The position numbers and the translations under genes were made by a program. Below are positions 1 to 13,000 of a stretch of DNA of 64,000 bases, piece after piece; positions within the stretch are counted from its first letter, which is position 1; each line of letters starts with the position of its first letter. This stretch comes from Corella eumyota (lineage: Eukaryota; Chordata; Ascidiacea; Phlebobranchia; Corellidae): positions 15,066,001 to 15,130,000 of the forward strand of contig OY720098.1 of NCBI GenBank assembly GCA_963082875.1. Direction: 5' to 3'. Under the pieces are notes generated by a model that made no database searches, was not told where the DNA came from, and worked only from the letters and a program-made list of their open reading frames with translations.

Positions 1-2223
1 TTAGAATATTATTTACTGATGATTGATTGTTGAGAAAAGAATTTGATGGGGGAGGGGGTGGAAATGATGGTTCTGGTTCTGATGCTTTTTTAACTGGTTT
101 GCTAGATACTGGTTGCCAAGTTTTCTAAAAAAAATATAAAAAATTACAGTTTTCCTAATAATGTTGTTCAAGTTCTACACACTATTTCTTTTTTATTTAA
201 AAATATATTTAAAATTGTCTTAACATACCGCAGGTGCGTTAGAACTTGGTAAAAACTTGGGTGTTGCAACTGAAGTAAAAGATTTTGGTTGTTGAGCAGG
301 CAAAGAATTGGAGGAACTTCCTAACCTCGGACTATTTTCACTAAAAAAATGTTTTTTAGCACGAGATTTTATTACATAGCCTATCTTTTTTTAATGTTTA
401 CTTAGATTTAAGATTATCAAGCTTTATCCCACAATTTAAATTATTTTGATCAAATATACTGAAAATTAATAACCAGTACAAAATCATGGAAAAAATGTAT
501 TCAAGTATTCTACATTATACATTTATTGCTAACCTTTCAATTTGAAGAGTAAGTTGGTTAGTTGATTTTCGAACTACATTTTGAGCATCCAAATGTGTTA
601 ATTGCTGAGCATCTTGATTATTTATTGATAAAATAACATCTTGAGGTTTTAATCCTGCCTGTTCTGCCTTTCCTCCTGAAGTGACCTAATAACAATAAAA
701 CATTTAAAAAAATGTTTAATAACAAATTGATTTAAGGTTAATTAATACTATAATTAGTAGTAGTTATAAACCTTTTTATTTGCTACCATTAAAAAAATTG
801 GATCATGTATATTTAACAGTCCTTATTAAATCCAAGGTTAATATGTTTAGAGTATATAAATATATATACCAAAGAACTGGTAAATCATGAAAAGGGTTAC
901 TTTTAAACATTAAGTTTAATTAAAGTTTGTTATAAAGTGTCAAAAAGCAATAGGCTTTATAAATCCACACCAATCTGGCTAAATAATGATGACAGATGAC
1001 ATGCTGGTGTGAAATACAATCATTAACTATTGTTTATATTTAAATAGTGTCAATTAAAAAACTGACATCAATTAAGTGACTTTGACGTTTATATTTAACA
1101 ACGCTAATGTGTGAACTCAATTGACTTTAAGTCGCCCTATTTAGCAAACAGGTTGAAATAATCGGCATAATACTAAATAAACAAACAATTTTATTAGTTA
1201 AAATAAACAAGAATGTCTCCATTTTCACGGCAAAAACAAAACATATTTTATATATAATTTTGAAAAATTTAAACGAGCATTTAGTTTTTAATAGCCGTCA
1301 AAAATGTTTTTATTTTACGAGTTTGCTGCTAAATATAAACAGGAAACTGCAGGAATTTGGCAGTTATTGAATCTTACTTCCGTTTACTGTTGAGGTAATA
1401 AGCATATGAATTGGAATTTTGGCTATTGAATTAAACGTCATTTTGAGTATATATATGACCGGTAAGAAACGCAGACAACTTTTGTAATTTTTTTTAAATA
1501 AAACTTGGATAATAACTTGACACTTATAATAACAAAATGTTAAGTATACAAGTTTTTAATTAAGAAAGTAAAGACCTAAAATTTACAACGTGCCTCGCTG
1601 TACACAATGAATGAAAAACCAGCTTGAAACCTTTTAAAATATATCCTAGCGCTATAGCTTCCATATAAGGCAATGCGCGCGTCCAAGCGTATCAAGCGCA
1701 TAATGGGCGAACATCATAGCAAAACAAGCCCGCTCTGTTTTTTTAAAGTAAATATGTATATCTAAAATGTGAAATACCACAGTGTCCTTAATAAGCATAG
1801 TTTGACAGTAGCGACAAAAAACTAAAACTCTAAAAAAGAGACACAAATTTGTACCGTATGTGAAATACCAAAAATTGTCAGGTACATGGTTTTACTTACA
1901 CTGGTGATATTTTCAATAGTTTTTTAAGCTGCTTTTTTGTAAATTGTAAATGGGTTTGTATATGTCTACATACTATTATATACTGTATATATGTGCACAT
2001 TGAAAATATATATACACAACATTTTAAAATTGAACAAAGCACCAATTGCAATGATTGAAATTACTATTCTGTCTAATATATCAACAATACAAATGTAGTA
2101 GTCACACAATTTAACTAAGTTGAATTGTACCTTAGATATTGCAAGACATGCATGAAAATCGCATCCACCAACTAATCGAAATCCCCATGGACTTCCACCC
2201 ACTAGGGTTACGCTTCTTGGCAT
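1..2223 (-). CDS. PDLIM: PDZ/LIM-family (PDLIM/Enigma/ZASP-like) protein, 5' part, truncated by window edge
   Basis: Coding exons read on the minus strand: 2131-2223, 534-685, 229-340 and 1-124 (continues off the left edge). All have GT/AG borders and phases fit. The first two exons give an N-terminal PDZ domain (about residues 1-82) with the family signatures PWGFRLVGG, LAISKV, GGKAEQAGLKPQDVILSIN and THLDAQN, as in PDLIM1-7 and LDB3. The PWGF carboxylate-binding loop starts about 12 residues from the Met, the usual place in this family, which supports the start at 2223. After the PDZ comes a Ser/Pro-rich linker with a run of prolines. LIM domains, expected further on, lie outside the window, so which PDLIM subtype this is cannot be told. 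By family knowledge these proteins tie alpha-actinin and actin filaments to signalling proteins. Intron 1 is long (1.45 kb) for this locus. Confidence 0.88.
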
Positions 2224-4089
2224 ATTCAGATATTATAATACAAGTTGTAACTACTGTAACCTAACCTGTAATGCATAAACTAGGTATGAATTATTTTTGC
2301 CTTAATTTAAAAACGTTATATTAAAATCGTCGCTTAATAAGTTTATACATACAATTCCCTAATTCTTTCCATATAAGCAATTAGTAGCCTATTTACACAC
2401 GCAATTGTTCTTTCCTGCTTTTAACTTACGTCATAACAAGCGACTACACGTTTTAATTAGGTCGATACAAAATTAAGTACATGCACTGCCCGCAGAAGAG
2501 CACGTATCGAATAATGTTGATACCTATTTTTTCTCTTCGCTTTTACGACCTAAAATAAACACGAATCGAAAAGGAAAAAAATGTGTGGCGTATACGCGAC
2601 TATTAAAGTGGAGCGAGGTTGCGAACAAACGGCGCGCTGTCCGTATATCAGCTCTATCTTACTTGAATTAAATGTCCTTATAGATGTTAAATAAAGTTTT
2701 TCCCAAATTTAGATTTATTTGCTGAATAAAATATAAATAAAATTCATTTGCCCATTTTTAATTTGTAGATGCATATAACTACATAAAACAAAAAAGCGTT
2801 TATCTATAAAATAAAAATATAAAAATTTATGTTTTTTTATAACCGTGAATACAAAATGCTTTTAATCAAAATTTTAAAACCTAATGTTTATATTTTTTTT
2901 ACAAAAAAACGAGGATTTAAAGATGAAAAATCGTTTTTTATTTGAACGAATCGTTATTCAAACTATGACGTCACCAGTTTGCAGGCAAGCGTTTATTTTA
3001 GTGGTTAAATTTTTAAAATTTGTACAAAAGGCAAAAAAAAATTTTTTTTTTATTATTTTGTAGAACAAACTAAAACTATTTTAAAATTTGCGTAAAAATC
3101 TTATTTCTGAATTTAGTTTAAAATTCTTTTTTGTATTTCATTACGCCATATACTTCGTTTAATTCTCGCAACACACTTAACCACCTAATTAATTTTGACA
3201 CACATAAAAATGATATCCATATTAAAAACCAAATAAAAATATTTATTTTTGCAAATTTATTAAAAAATAATTTAATTTGTTTAAATATTAAAAAAAATTC
3301 ACTATCGGTTTATGCTGAATACGATTAAATAAAAATCTAATGAAAAGGGCAAACTATAAATGAGACCAAAACTGTTAAAAGTGAAACTATACCAACGTAC
3401 TGGGTCCAAGTGAATCACAATTGATTCTTTACATTATTTAAAAATAATTTACAATCATAAGAATTTGATGTCCAATCAAAATGAAAAAAAAATCCCTTTT
3501 TTTGCAATGTGCGAAGTTAAAATTCATAATACTCTATAAGTGGTTTTTAAATAAGGCAATAAATAATGTAAAATATCAACGACTCGTAAGTGTAATTTTA
3601 ATATGGTTTATATCTGTACTACTTACTTTCATTTTTAGATATACTCGTAACGAAAACTTTATCGATTTTAAATAGAAAATATAATTTTTTAGAACAATAA
3701 CTGAGGAAGAAAAGAATAATAAACTGTGACTTTAAAATTAATATATAACGATCGTTATTATATGTTTTGGAGTCTAGCTCCATCTCAATTACCCCAGCCA
3801 TAACTTCTTTATTTTTCCAATGGTATTAAAATAACGTTTGATCCTTTTGGTTTAGTGAATTATATAGTAAAATTTTGATAAATTGTTAGCGCCTTAAGTT
3901 GCAATAAAGCCACCAAAAGCGTTTTAAAATATAAAGTATAAACGTATCGGTTTAGTAACATAGCACTTGTGCTTTTGGCCCAGCCATAAAGAAAATCTAT
4001 TAGACAAGCGACGACTCTTGCTCGAGATATGACGTCACCAAAGGCACTTGACGTCATCAAGACTCATTCGTGGGAAACAACCCAAGCTA
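2224..4089. other. Intergenic: PDLIM upstream region and ADAMTS 3' flank
   Basis: No convincing gene. The stretch at about 2440-2660 is richer in CG dinucleotides than its surroundings and lies just upstream of the PDLIM start, so it is the likely promoter. The short open frames at 3131-3675 are lysine/asparagine/isoleucine-rich translations of AT-rich DNA. The ADAMTS 3' UTR occupies the right end. Confidence 0.5.
3808..3813 (-). terminator. Poly(A) signal of the ADAMTS gene
   Basis: AATAAA on the minus strand about 280 bases beyond the proposed ADAMTS stop at 4090. It supports the 65-residue last exon as the real end of the gene. Confidence 0.45.
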
Positions 4090-7000
4090 TCAAGTCCCGT
4101 TTACCGTTAGATCATTGTTCGACCCGTGGTCCAAGTAATTTGTTAAAATAAAATACTTTGGATCTTTTAATGAATTTCTTCCGCAAAAAGATGTGGGAAC
4201 TCTAGGCCCCTTTCCACCTAACCTATGAGCTCGACATTGTTTATGTGGAAAGATCCTGATATGTTTTCGGAGGTTTTTAGAAGAAGATCTTTAATATAAA
4301 AATAGGTTTATATTTCAAAACATAAAAAAAAAAAAAAAAATATGCACTTACCGAAATTGCGAATGGCACAGCTTTATGCAAATAACAAATTTATCTGGAA
4401 AACTACAATAAGAAGAATGTGTCCAACTGTTTTTTGCCTTTTCCCAACAACCAAATGTTGCTTTTCTAAAAATAAATATTATCACTTTAATACAATACTT
4501 TTTTGTAAAAAATAATTACGTAAAAGGACAAGATCATTAACCCTTACCTTCTTTTAAACCCACAGGCTGTTTCTAAGTCACATGGGTCCCATTCTTGTTG
4601 CTCAGAAACATAATTTGACTCGACTTCCCGGCGCGTTCGGTTTCGCGTGAACATTGTCGTTTTAAACCCGGTCACCACATTAGGTATAGAAAACGTTTCG
4701 TTTAAAGTTATTTCGTTGTCTGGAGCTGAGTCATCGTTAAAAACGTCATCGTCATCATTTATAGAGTCATAATTTTCCCCATCGTATTCTTCGTCGTCAT
4801 AATCTTCATCATTAGAATCTGGCTCTTCCTCGTCCGTAAAATCATCATCTTCCTCCATAACGTCTTCTTCAGGATTGTTCCTTGTATCATCAATTACTCC
4901 GCTAATAACAGGTTCAGGTTCTGGGATGTGAAGAAGAGGAGTTTCAAGTTCTTCCGAGTCCAGCTCCGGATCAGATGTTTCGTTCTGGGAGATCGAGTAC
5001 ATAAAATTGTACATCTCCTCATCATTTGCATCGACCTAAAAACCGGAAAAAGAAATTAAATATGTTAGACAAACATTAAATTTAAAATCAAAATAATGTT
5101 ATCAAATTACCAAGTTCATAATATTAGTTAATTAATAAAAGTTTTAAATTAAAACAAATGTTGATGTGATAATAGCTTTTACAATAGTGTTGAAACGTAA
5201 ACCTTAAACTTTTTTTAAAAAGCGTAAAGTTTTTTTTTAAATTATTACAAATGTTAAATGACATAGATCGTTTTTTGTTTTTTTTTACAATATATTTTTT
5301 CTCCATATTCTCTTAAAAGGATATGTTTTTAACATTTTATCGTGTAAGGGTGTTATACACTACCGGACCGATTTACTTACATTATAGGCTGTTGAATTAA
5401 AATCTGGCGATGCAACAGCGACAGCTAGTGACTGCCCCATCAAAGGTTGTCCTGGCACTTCATTAGCGCTGTCATCTGGCACATAATTCTGACAACTCTT
5501 ACAACACAACATTTTGTAACCCGGAAGAGCGCAGTGCAAAGTTAATTTTTCCATTTTACAAAAAATTGAACGGTCGGAAGTGCAGGGGTTTGCAGAAGCT
5601 GAAAAAATAGTTAATAACTGATTAAAAAGTTAGGATCACTTGTACTTTACGATTCTTAAAATACTTAGGACCGTAATGTACAAGAAAGAAATAGAGAGGA
5701 CCGTAAACTACAAGAGAAAATTAAAGAGAACCTTAAAGTACGAGAGAGAATTAGTTAAAATCGTAGAGTACGAGAGAACCGTTAAGTACACGAGATCCCA
5801 AAATTATTATAAATAAATATTTACTTATATCAATATTAAATATTCGTTTTTTATTGTTTTATTTGTTTATATCTTAATATTAATAAAAATAATTTTTGTA
5901 CCTTCACAAACACGTGTTTGGCAAGTTTGCATGTCAGTTGGTTTACGGCCGAGGCAACTTACATGAGCAGAAGACCTCGCTCTTCCCGCTGGTCTACAAA
6001 TCACCTGTCTCCTCTGAAATCCTTGACCACATGAGGCTGAACACTAATATATCAATACTTTTTTTTATCAAGTCAACATAATTTCGTCAAAAAAATGTAT
6101 ACAGCATAATAATATGTTTTTTTTTTTACTTTTCCTTAAGGGGGGAGGTTTTTTATATTTTTTTGAGCGGGAAGGAGTGTTATATTGCGATGTGTTTTAG
6201 CTATCCGTGAAATTTGGGTTTCTTTTAAAAAAATTAAAAATTATTAAGCAACCTATCCAAATATATAACAAAACCTAAATAAAAAATATTTTTAAGGGCG
6301 AATAGTGTACCATTGGTGTGGCTCTAACCCGAAACCTTTCAGCCCGCAGTAACTGGTATACTACTCACTACCGGACTAAACAGAATATACAGCATATTTT
6401 TTTCCATATCACCTTAAGGTAATAGGTTTTTATATTTTTTATTGGGAAAGGATGTGGTAATATGGCGGGTTTGAGCCATCCGTAAACGCCAGACTCAAGG
6501 GCGAATAGTGTGGCATTGATGCGGCACAAACCTGGAACTTTTTGGCCCGCAGTCAGACGCCATGGTCTGTATACCATACTACCGGACTATCCAAACAATA
6601 CAGCATTTTTTATAAACCAACCTGTGACCAAGCTCCCTTGCGCCACTTCGTGGGACACGGAACAGCGGCACAAATTTGTTGACTTTTGGGTTTTAATTCT
6701 GTACACGCTGCGTCGCTCACAATTTCAGTTCTACCATTCGGACTAGTTTGATGGCAAGTAATTTGTCGGGTTTGAATCCCTGCTAGACCACAGGAGGATG
6801 AACAATCACCCCAGTTTAGGATTTTCCATCTGTGTATTGACCAGTTAAACAAAATTTGAAAATGTCTAATTTTTTTCATGTTTTTTACATAATAAAAATT
6901 ATCTGAACCTTGTAGTTGTTGTACATGTCACGTGACACTTCTTTCTTTCAGTTCTCGAATGTCGACCGGAGCATAATCTCCAATTTGACCACCCACTTGA

Positions 7001-10000
7001 GCCCTTACGCTTGCATCCATATTTTACTTTTCTGTTACAATTTTTTATTTTAAAATAAAAACTAAGTTATTTTTTAATTTTAGTTGTGATTTTTTATATA
7101 AAAATATCGTTTTTGCATATTGGTAAATACAATTTTAGATCAAAGTATAGTTTTAGTTTGCTAACATCACCGGCTTATCGATATGTTGTCACTAAGATTT
7201 TCCAACTATATAAAAGGTCTGTTTTATACATATTTAATAGATTAAACGCTTGTTAAATAAATAATATACTTGTATCCGTTTCCACATGTAGCTGAGCAAT
7301 TTCCAATCCTTTTAATCGCATATTTATACTGATCCCTATTTCTTACATTATTGTGGATGTGACCATTAGTGACATAACTGGCTCGATATGAAAATCGAAC
7401 ACCACGTGCTTGAACCAAAACCTTTTAATATAAAATGGGTTTATGCAAAAAAAATGTTAATAAGTTAAATTTAATGGGTGTTATCACTTGATAGAAAGAG
7501 TGACTAACAGTAAATGCATGTGAACTTATAATTTGTTTTAACCCAACAGATAAAAGCAAATAAAAAAATGTTATGGTCTTAGCTAAAAAATTTTTATTTA
7601 AAATTTGTCTGAAAATATCAGTGATAAATTATGAATGGTTTTATCAGTAAAATATGTTTTTAACAGCGTTTTCAGAACAGTTTAAGCCGTTTCCAAAGTA
7701 AAAAGTATGTTACTTTATTAAAAAGATTTTAACCTAGTTTAAACCAATAATGTATATTCAATAGCGATACTTTTCAGCTAGGTTTCCTTAAAAAAACATA
7801 AAAAGTTACGCCACTCTATCGCTTCCCAGCGAATAAATTCGTTTTGAAAATCAGCCACTAGTTGTGCTATGGAGTAAGTTTCCTAATTTTATTCTGAATT
7901 GTGCGGTTTTCAATAACTCTGTCAATATTTACGTTTTTTAAATTAAAGAAATTACCATAACAATTGTATCCGAATTTGTTGGACCATACGCAGAAATGGA
8001 TTCGATGTCGATAATGCTGTCGTAATTCCACAACGTTCCCACCCTGACGGTTTTGTAGGGAGTTCTTTGTGCGCTTATTCTTCGATTTCGTGCGTTCAGA
8101 AAATACACTCGATCATTTCTACTTTTCAAAGCTAAAAAAACAATAATTTATATTGTACATTTACTTTAAAAAAAACAAAAAAATTTGAATAGTAACATCA
8201 GTGTTATTTTTTGTAGAAGTTTTTTTTTTAAATTTTTCTTTTTTTTTTTCTTTTTTTTTCACGCACGTAACTTTTTAAAAAAAGCTTGTTTTGCAAGCTG
8301 TTGTTTTTCTTATCTGTAATCGATTAAATATGTCAATGACGTCATTACTACGTCACAAAAGACTGGTTCTCGTAAACCATCACCTAAAACTTGGAATCAC
8401 TTACAACGATTCGCTGAAAATTTGAAGTGTTGTTTTAAAGAACAATGGTAATTTTATACATGTTAAACTCTTATATTTAAAAATTAACAGGAATTGCCTA
8501 TACCATAGATATAATTTTTTTTATAAATTATTGCCCAGCAAACCTTAGAAAAAAACTAAATATATTTTGTTGTAATAAAAAGGCTTTAAAGTCAAATATT
8601 GCAGCTTGCAGCGATTTTTTTTACTGTCAAGGGTAATAGAAAGCTATCACAAAATGTCCTATTCAAATGCAATTGGCCATACTAAGTAGTGGTTTAAAAC
8701 CTACTGCATATAAGCTTGGGTTTCTTTAAAACCAACCCAAAACCGTAGTTGGTATCGAAAACTAAATCTGACGTCAATCATTATTAGTACAGGTCCTAAA
8801 AAAGTGCTAAGGAGGCACAAAATCTAAGCCACAAAAGTTCACATTTAGTTTACATTTAAATCCCAATTGTAAAACAAATATATTTTTTGAAGTTCTTTTT
8901 AATTTAATAACATCGTTTTACAAAATTTGTTTAACTTATATATTTTAATAAATTCTACAAGGTACACAGAATATCACAAAGTAACTTTAAACTTACCAAA
9001 AACATTCGAGTTGTTAGACCCAGAGATTTCTTCAATAATTATTCGTCTTGAACCTTTTGGTATCACAAATAATTTCATGTAATCTAAAAAAAATTATAGC
9101 GTAAAATGTAATGCAAAAGAAAAGAAATCTAGAAAATTACATTTTTCCATTAGTACATAGTAGTCAAAACCCGACCCCCGATTTTAATTGTCGTAAAGAG
9201 GTTGCAACTCAAAACTTATTTGCTTGAGATAATTTACCTGGACACCACAAATGGCAGTTTTATTAATTTTGTAGGGCCATAAATTGGACATATAAATATA
9301 TATATAGTTATGTTTAGATATTGTTTACTTAGATTCGTTATATTTAGATTTTCATGCATTTAAACCGATAAAATTATAATTTAAGTTGGTAACAAACACT
9401 TACTGTTAGTTTTTTTGCTGACCCTTTTAGTAATTGTTTTTTCTACTTGAACACATGATCTTCCATTCCCGTTACATACACCACAATCATCTTCCCGAGC
9501 GTTAGATCCAATTATTTTATCACAACCCATACTCTGTAAAAACAAAAAAATACTTCAAAAAATAACTTTTTTAGCAAGAATTTTATAATTATGATAATAT
9601 ATTTAATTTTTAAGCTTTTTTTTAATAAAAACCGTGGCTTATGTTAATATTTAAATAGATTTTGAATTTACTTACAACACATTCTCCTCTTATGCATATT
9701 CCATGCGGGTTTTCATAACTACAGAGTGTTCCATCCGCTACTATGTCAGACATGGACACTATGTCACTAGTTTTTTTCGACACGCAATACAGTTCACATT
9801 TAAGATTTTCTATTAACAGAATTAAGCTTTTATGTTTACTATAAGGAAAGTAGTATTTGATAAACATCTTACATATCAAAAATTTAAAATTTTTAAAATT
9901 TAATATTAAAATAGAGTAATTTCGATCTTATAAATCTATAGTATTCTATATTTGTAAGTAAGGTAATGAGAAATTGGTCTTGCTTATGCATCTTCATTAA

Positions 10001-13000
10001 ATTTATAAACTATTCAGCTGTTCGTGACAGGCAAGTCGATAAAAACTTTTAATGTGATCATATAAAAACATCGAAACATGTAATATGTATAATTATACTT
10101 GTTCAACTAATGACATGAAGTTTACAATAATATAACCATTTTTTGAGGTTTTTTTTGGAGAAAATAAAAAAGTTTGATACTTATCTAAATTATTTTTAAC
10201 AACGGACCCCACTGTATTATCACAAACAGATATCTTAAAATCATAAACAATATACTGTCTAAAACTTTGGTTATTTTATAGAATAAAATATAGATAAATT
10301 GACATATTTTAAAGAAAACCTCTGTATATTTAAATGTAATATTAATAATTTAATTTTAAAATAAATCAGAAAAATTGAGTAATATATTTAACTATATTTA
10401 TATAGATTTAAAATATTAATTTTAAATAAGACAAATGTTAATACTTACGGTCGGAGTGCTCATAAGGAAGCCATTTATGTTTTTGTCTTTTATAAACTAT
10501 TTCACTGTTCCTATAAGAACATTGGTCAGCTCTAAAATCGTGGCCACTTGGGCAAGGTCGTTTGTTGCACAAGTCGTAGTCAACATTCTGTCCAATACAA
10601 TCACTACCACCATGGGAAGGACTACAATAAATAAATAAAGCAAAGTTTAATAAAATTAGTATGTAAGTTAAACAAAATTGTTTTGATTTAATAAAAACTT
10701 TAAAATGCTAAGAGAGTTTTGAAATTTTGCAAGTGACCATATAGCACGTTAGTATGGTTGACACTGAATTACAAAATGCCTTTAGAACCTTTAAAAAATG
10801 TATGTGGTACTTACAATTTAATTTTTAAACAATATTGGAAATAATGAACACCAAAAAAAACAGGTTACCATATTTTTTTGTGTGACGTAGAAAGTACTAA
10901 GTTAGCTTAATGAATGTATACAACATATTACTTTCTACGTCATCACAAACAGGGGTTCCCTTTTTCTTTTTTTAAATTAAATCAATTTTTTTTAAAAAAG
11001 GTGTATAACTTAAAAAGTAAGTAAAATTATTTGAAGTTAAAACCATTTTTGTGTTCAGTGACAACAACTTTCTCAATTTTTAAATAAAAAATTGCTAATA
11101 TAGGACTTTATGGAAAATGAAAATACTGTTCAAAAATTATTAATACGATAACTCCGTAAGATTTTATATTAAGTAAAAATCAAATGAGTTCAGACAGTTG
11201 AACTACCAAAAAATATCACACACTTCTTTTATAATCTGTTTCGAAAGTTGTTTTTATTGGAACTTCTTATCGTTGCTATCAATAAACACTCAGCCATTAA
11301 CACTTAGTGCGATTCTCAATCCGGGCTTAACTAACAACAAAGACACAATTCACATTTTCGCCAGCGATATCCGCGATTTAATGCAGATAAATCGTTCAAG
11401 TTTAAGCATGTAATTAATTCCCATAACATTTCCATTTTTTCTTGTTATTGAATTTCGGAAGTTGTTTATTTTTGTGGATTGTACTGATAACGATTAGATG
11501 ACTTTAATTTTGTTGGTGTTCAAAATTACAATCAAAAACCAATTTAAAGTATTTTAAATTTTTAAATTCGCAAACCCAATTTAGTAATACACAAATTAGC
11601 TTTCACGCAAATTTAAAAATATATTTTCTCCTAATCATGTGTATGTATATATACCACCCATATTTAATCTAAAATAATGAACAAAAAAGATCGCAAATAT
11701 GCTTGTACTTACATCGGGTTGTTACACAGACGAGTTCTGTACTTGACTCCGGTTCCACACGATCTTGAACATTCCTCGTAAGTGCTCCAGCCTCCCCACT
11801 GACCTGAAATCGCGCTGTGACGTTGGTCACGCCATACACAGTGTCCTTTAAAACACCACTGCAAATATATAGAAAAAAGGAACTATAAAATAAAACAATT
11901 TTAACCAAAAACATTTCTACGTCCTTTGCTTTCTATATGTTTTTTTACATTTATTTGTTTATTCTTGATGTGGGAAGGTCGACTTTACGACCTAAATATA
12001 AAGTAACATTAGTTACTCCGACCCAGTCTCGAGTTGTTTTTGGCAGTTTGGGATATTATAGATTATAATTGCCCGATAATTATGCTGCTGTTTAAGAATT
12101 GGTCCAGCAGGAGTTTATAGCGTCGTACCCAAGGGCACTACAGTAAAAGAGCAGTGGTTATCGAACCGAGAACCTCATGTAGTGAAGCCAAATTTTGATT
12201 ATTATAAATGACCATAAAAAAGTGTCCCTGTTTTAAGTTAAGTATTTTTTTTAAATACAGTGTTTTGAGATTGTTTACCCAATTTTAACAATTAAACAAA
12301 GAATATTTACCATATTGTCATCACATTCAGTTCCATCAACAGGTGGACCTTTCTTGGTTTTACAATAGAGTGGATTGTCGTCGTGACTACACCACAAAGT
12401 TTTACAAAAATTTACTTCGCGAAACTAAAAAAAAATGAGTTACAACATAATTTATCTCTATTAGTTTTTTTTTGAATCCGTAATAACATATCCAAAATAA
12501 TATATTTAATTTTATTATAGGTTTATGTTTTTTTTTTTAATTTTGCTAAAACACAACTAAATTTAACTATGGGCAAAAAAGCGGTTATCGTATATAAAAA
12601 TGTGGTGATGTCACATTAATTTAGTACATGAATGCAATCATATTAAATTAATAAAAAAACTTGCGTGTAATACTTTATTAAGAATTGTATTACGTAATAT
12701 AGAAATGTCTATTTGTAAATATTACGTTACGTTTGTAGTAATTTTTAATTGTATGACAAGGGTTGTACTAAGGTTAGCACATTACCTCTTAGCTATATAA
12801 AAATCAAAAATAATGTTTAACGCGCGCAAGGTTTAACACAATTTAATAAATTATTTTTTTTTTAAAAACGTTAAAGTAAATTTTTTTGAAAAATTATAGA
12901 TTTAAAAAAATTAATTTAATTTAATTCTAAACTACTTACCGCCGTACATCGTTTGTAACCCTGGCCAAAATCAAATCTACATTGGTCATCAAGTGAGTAC

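Noticed and set aside
4542-4550. Stop codon directly after GFKRR as the end of ADAMTS
   Set aside because: The sequence is a good donor (AGGTAAGG), and two further phase-matched exons with eight cysteines in the tail and a poly(A) signal follow. Kept as the alternative.
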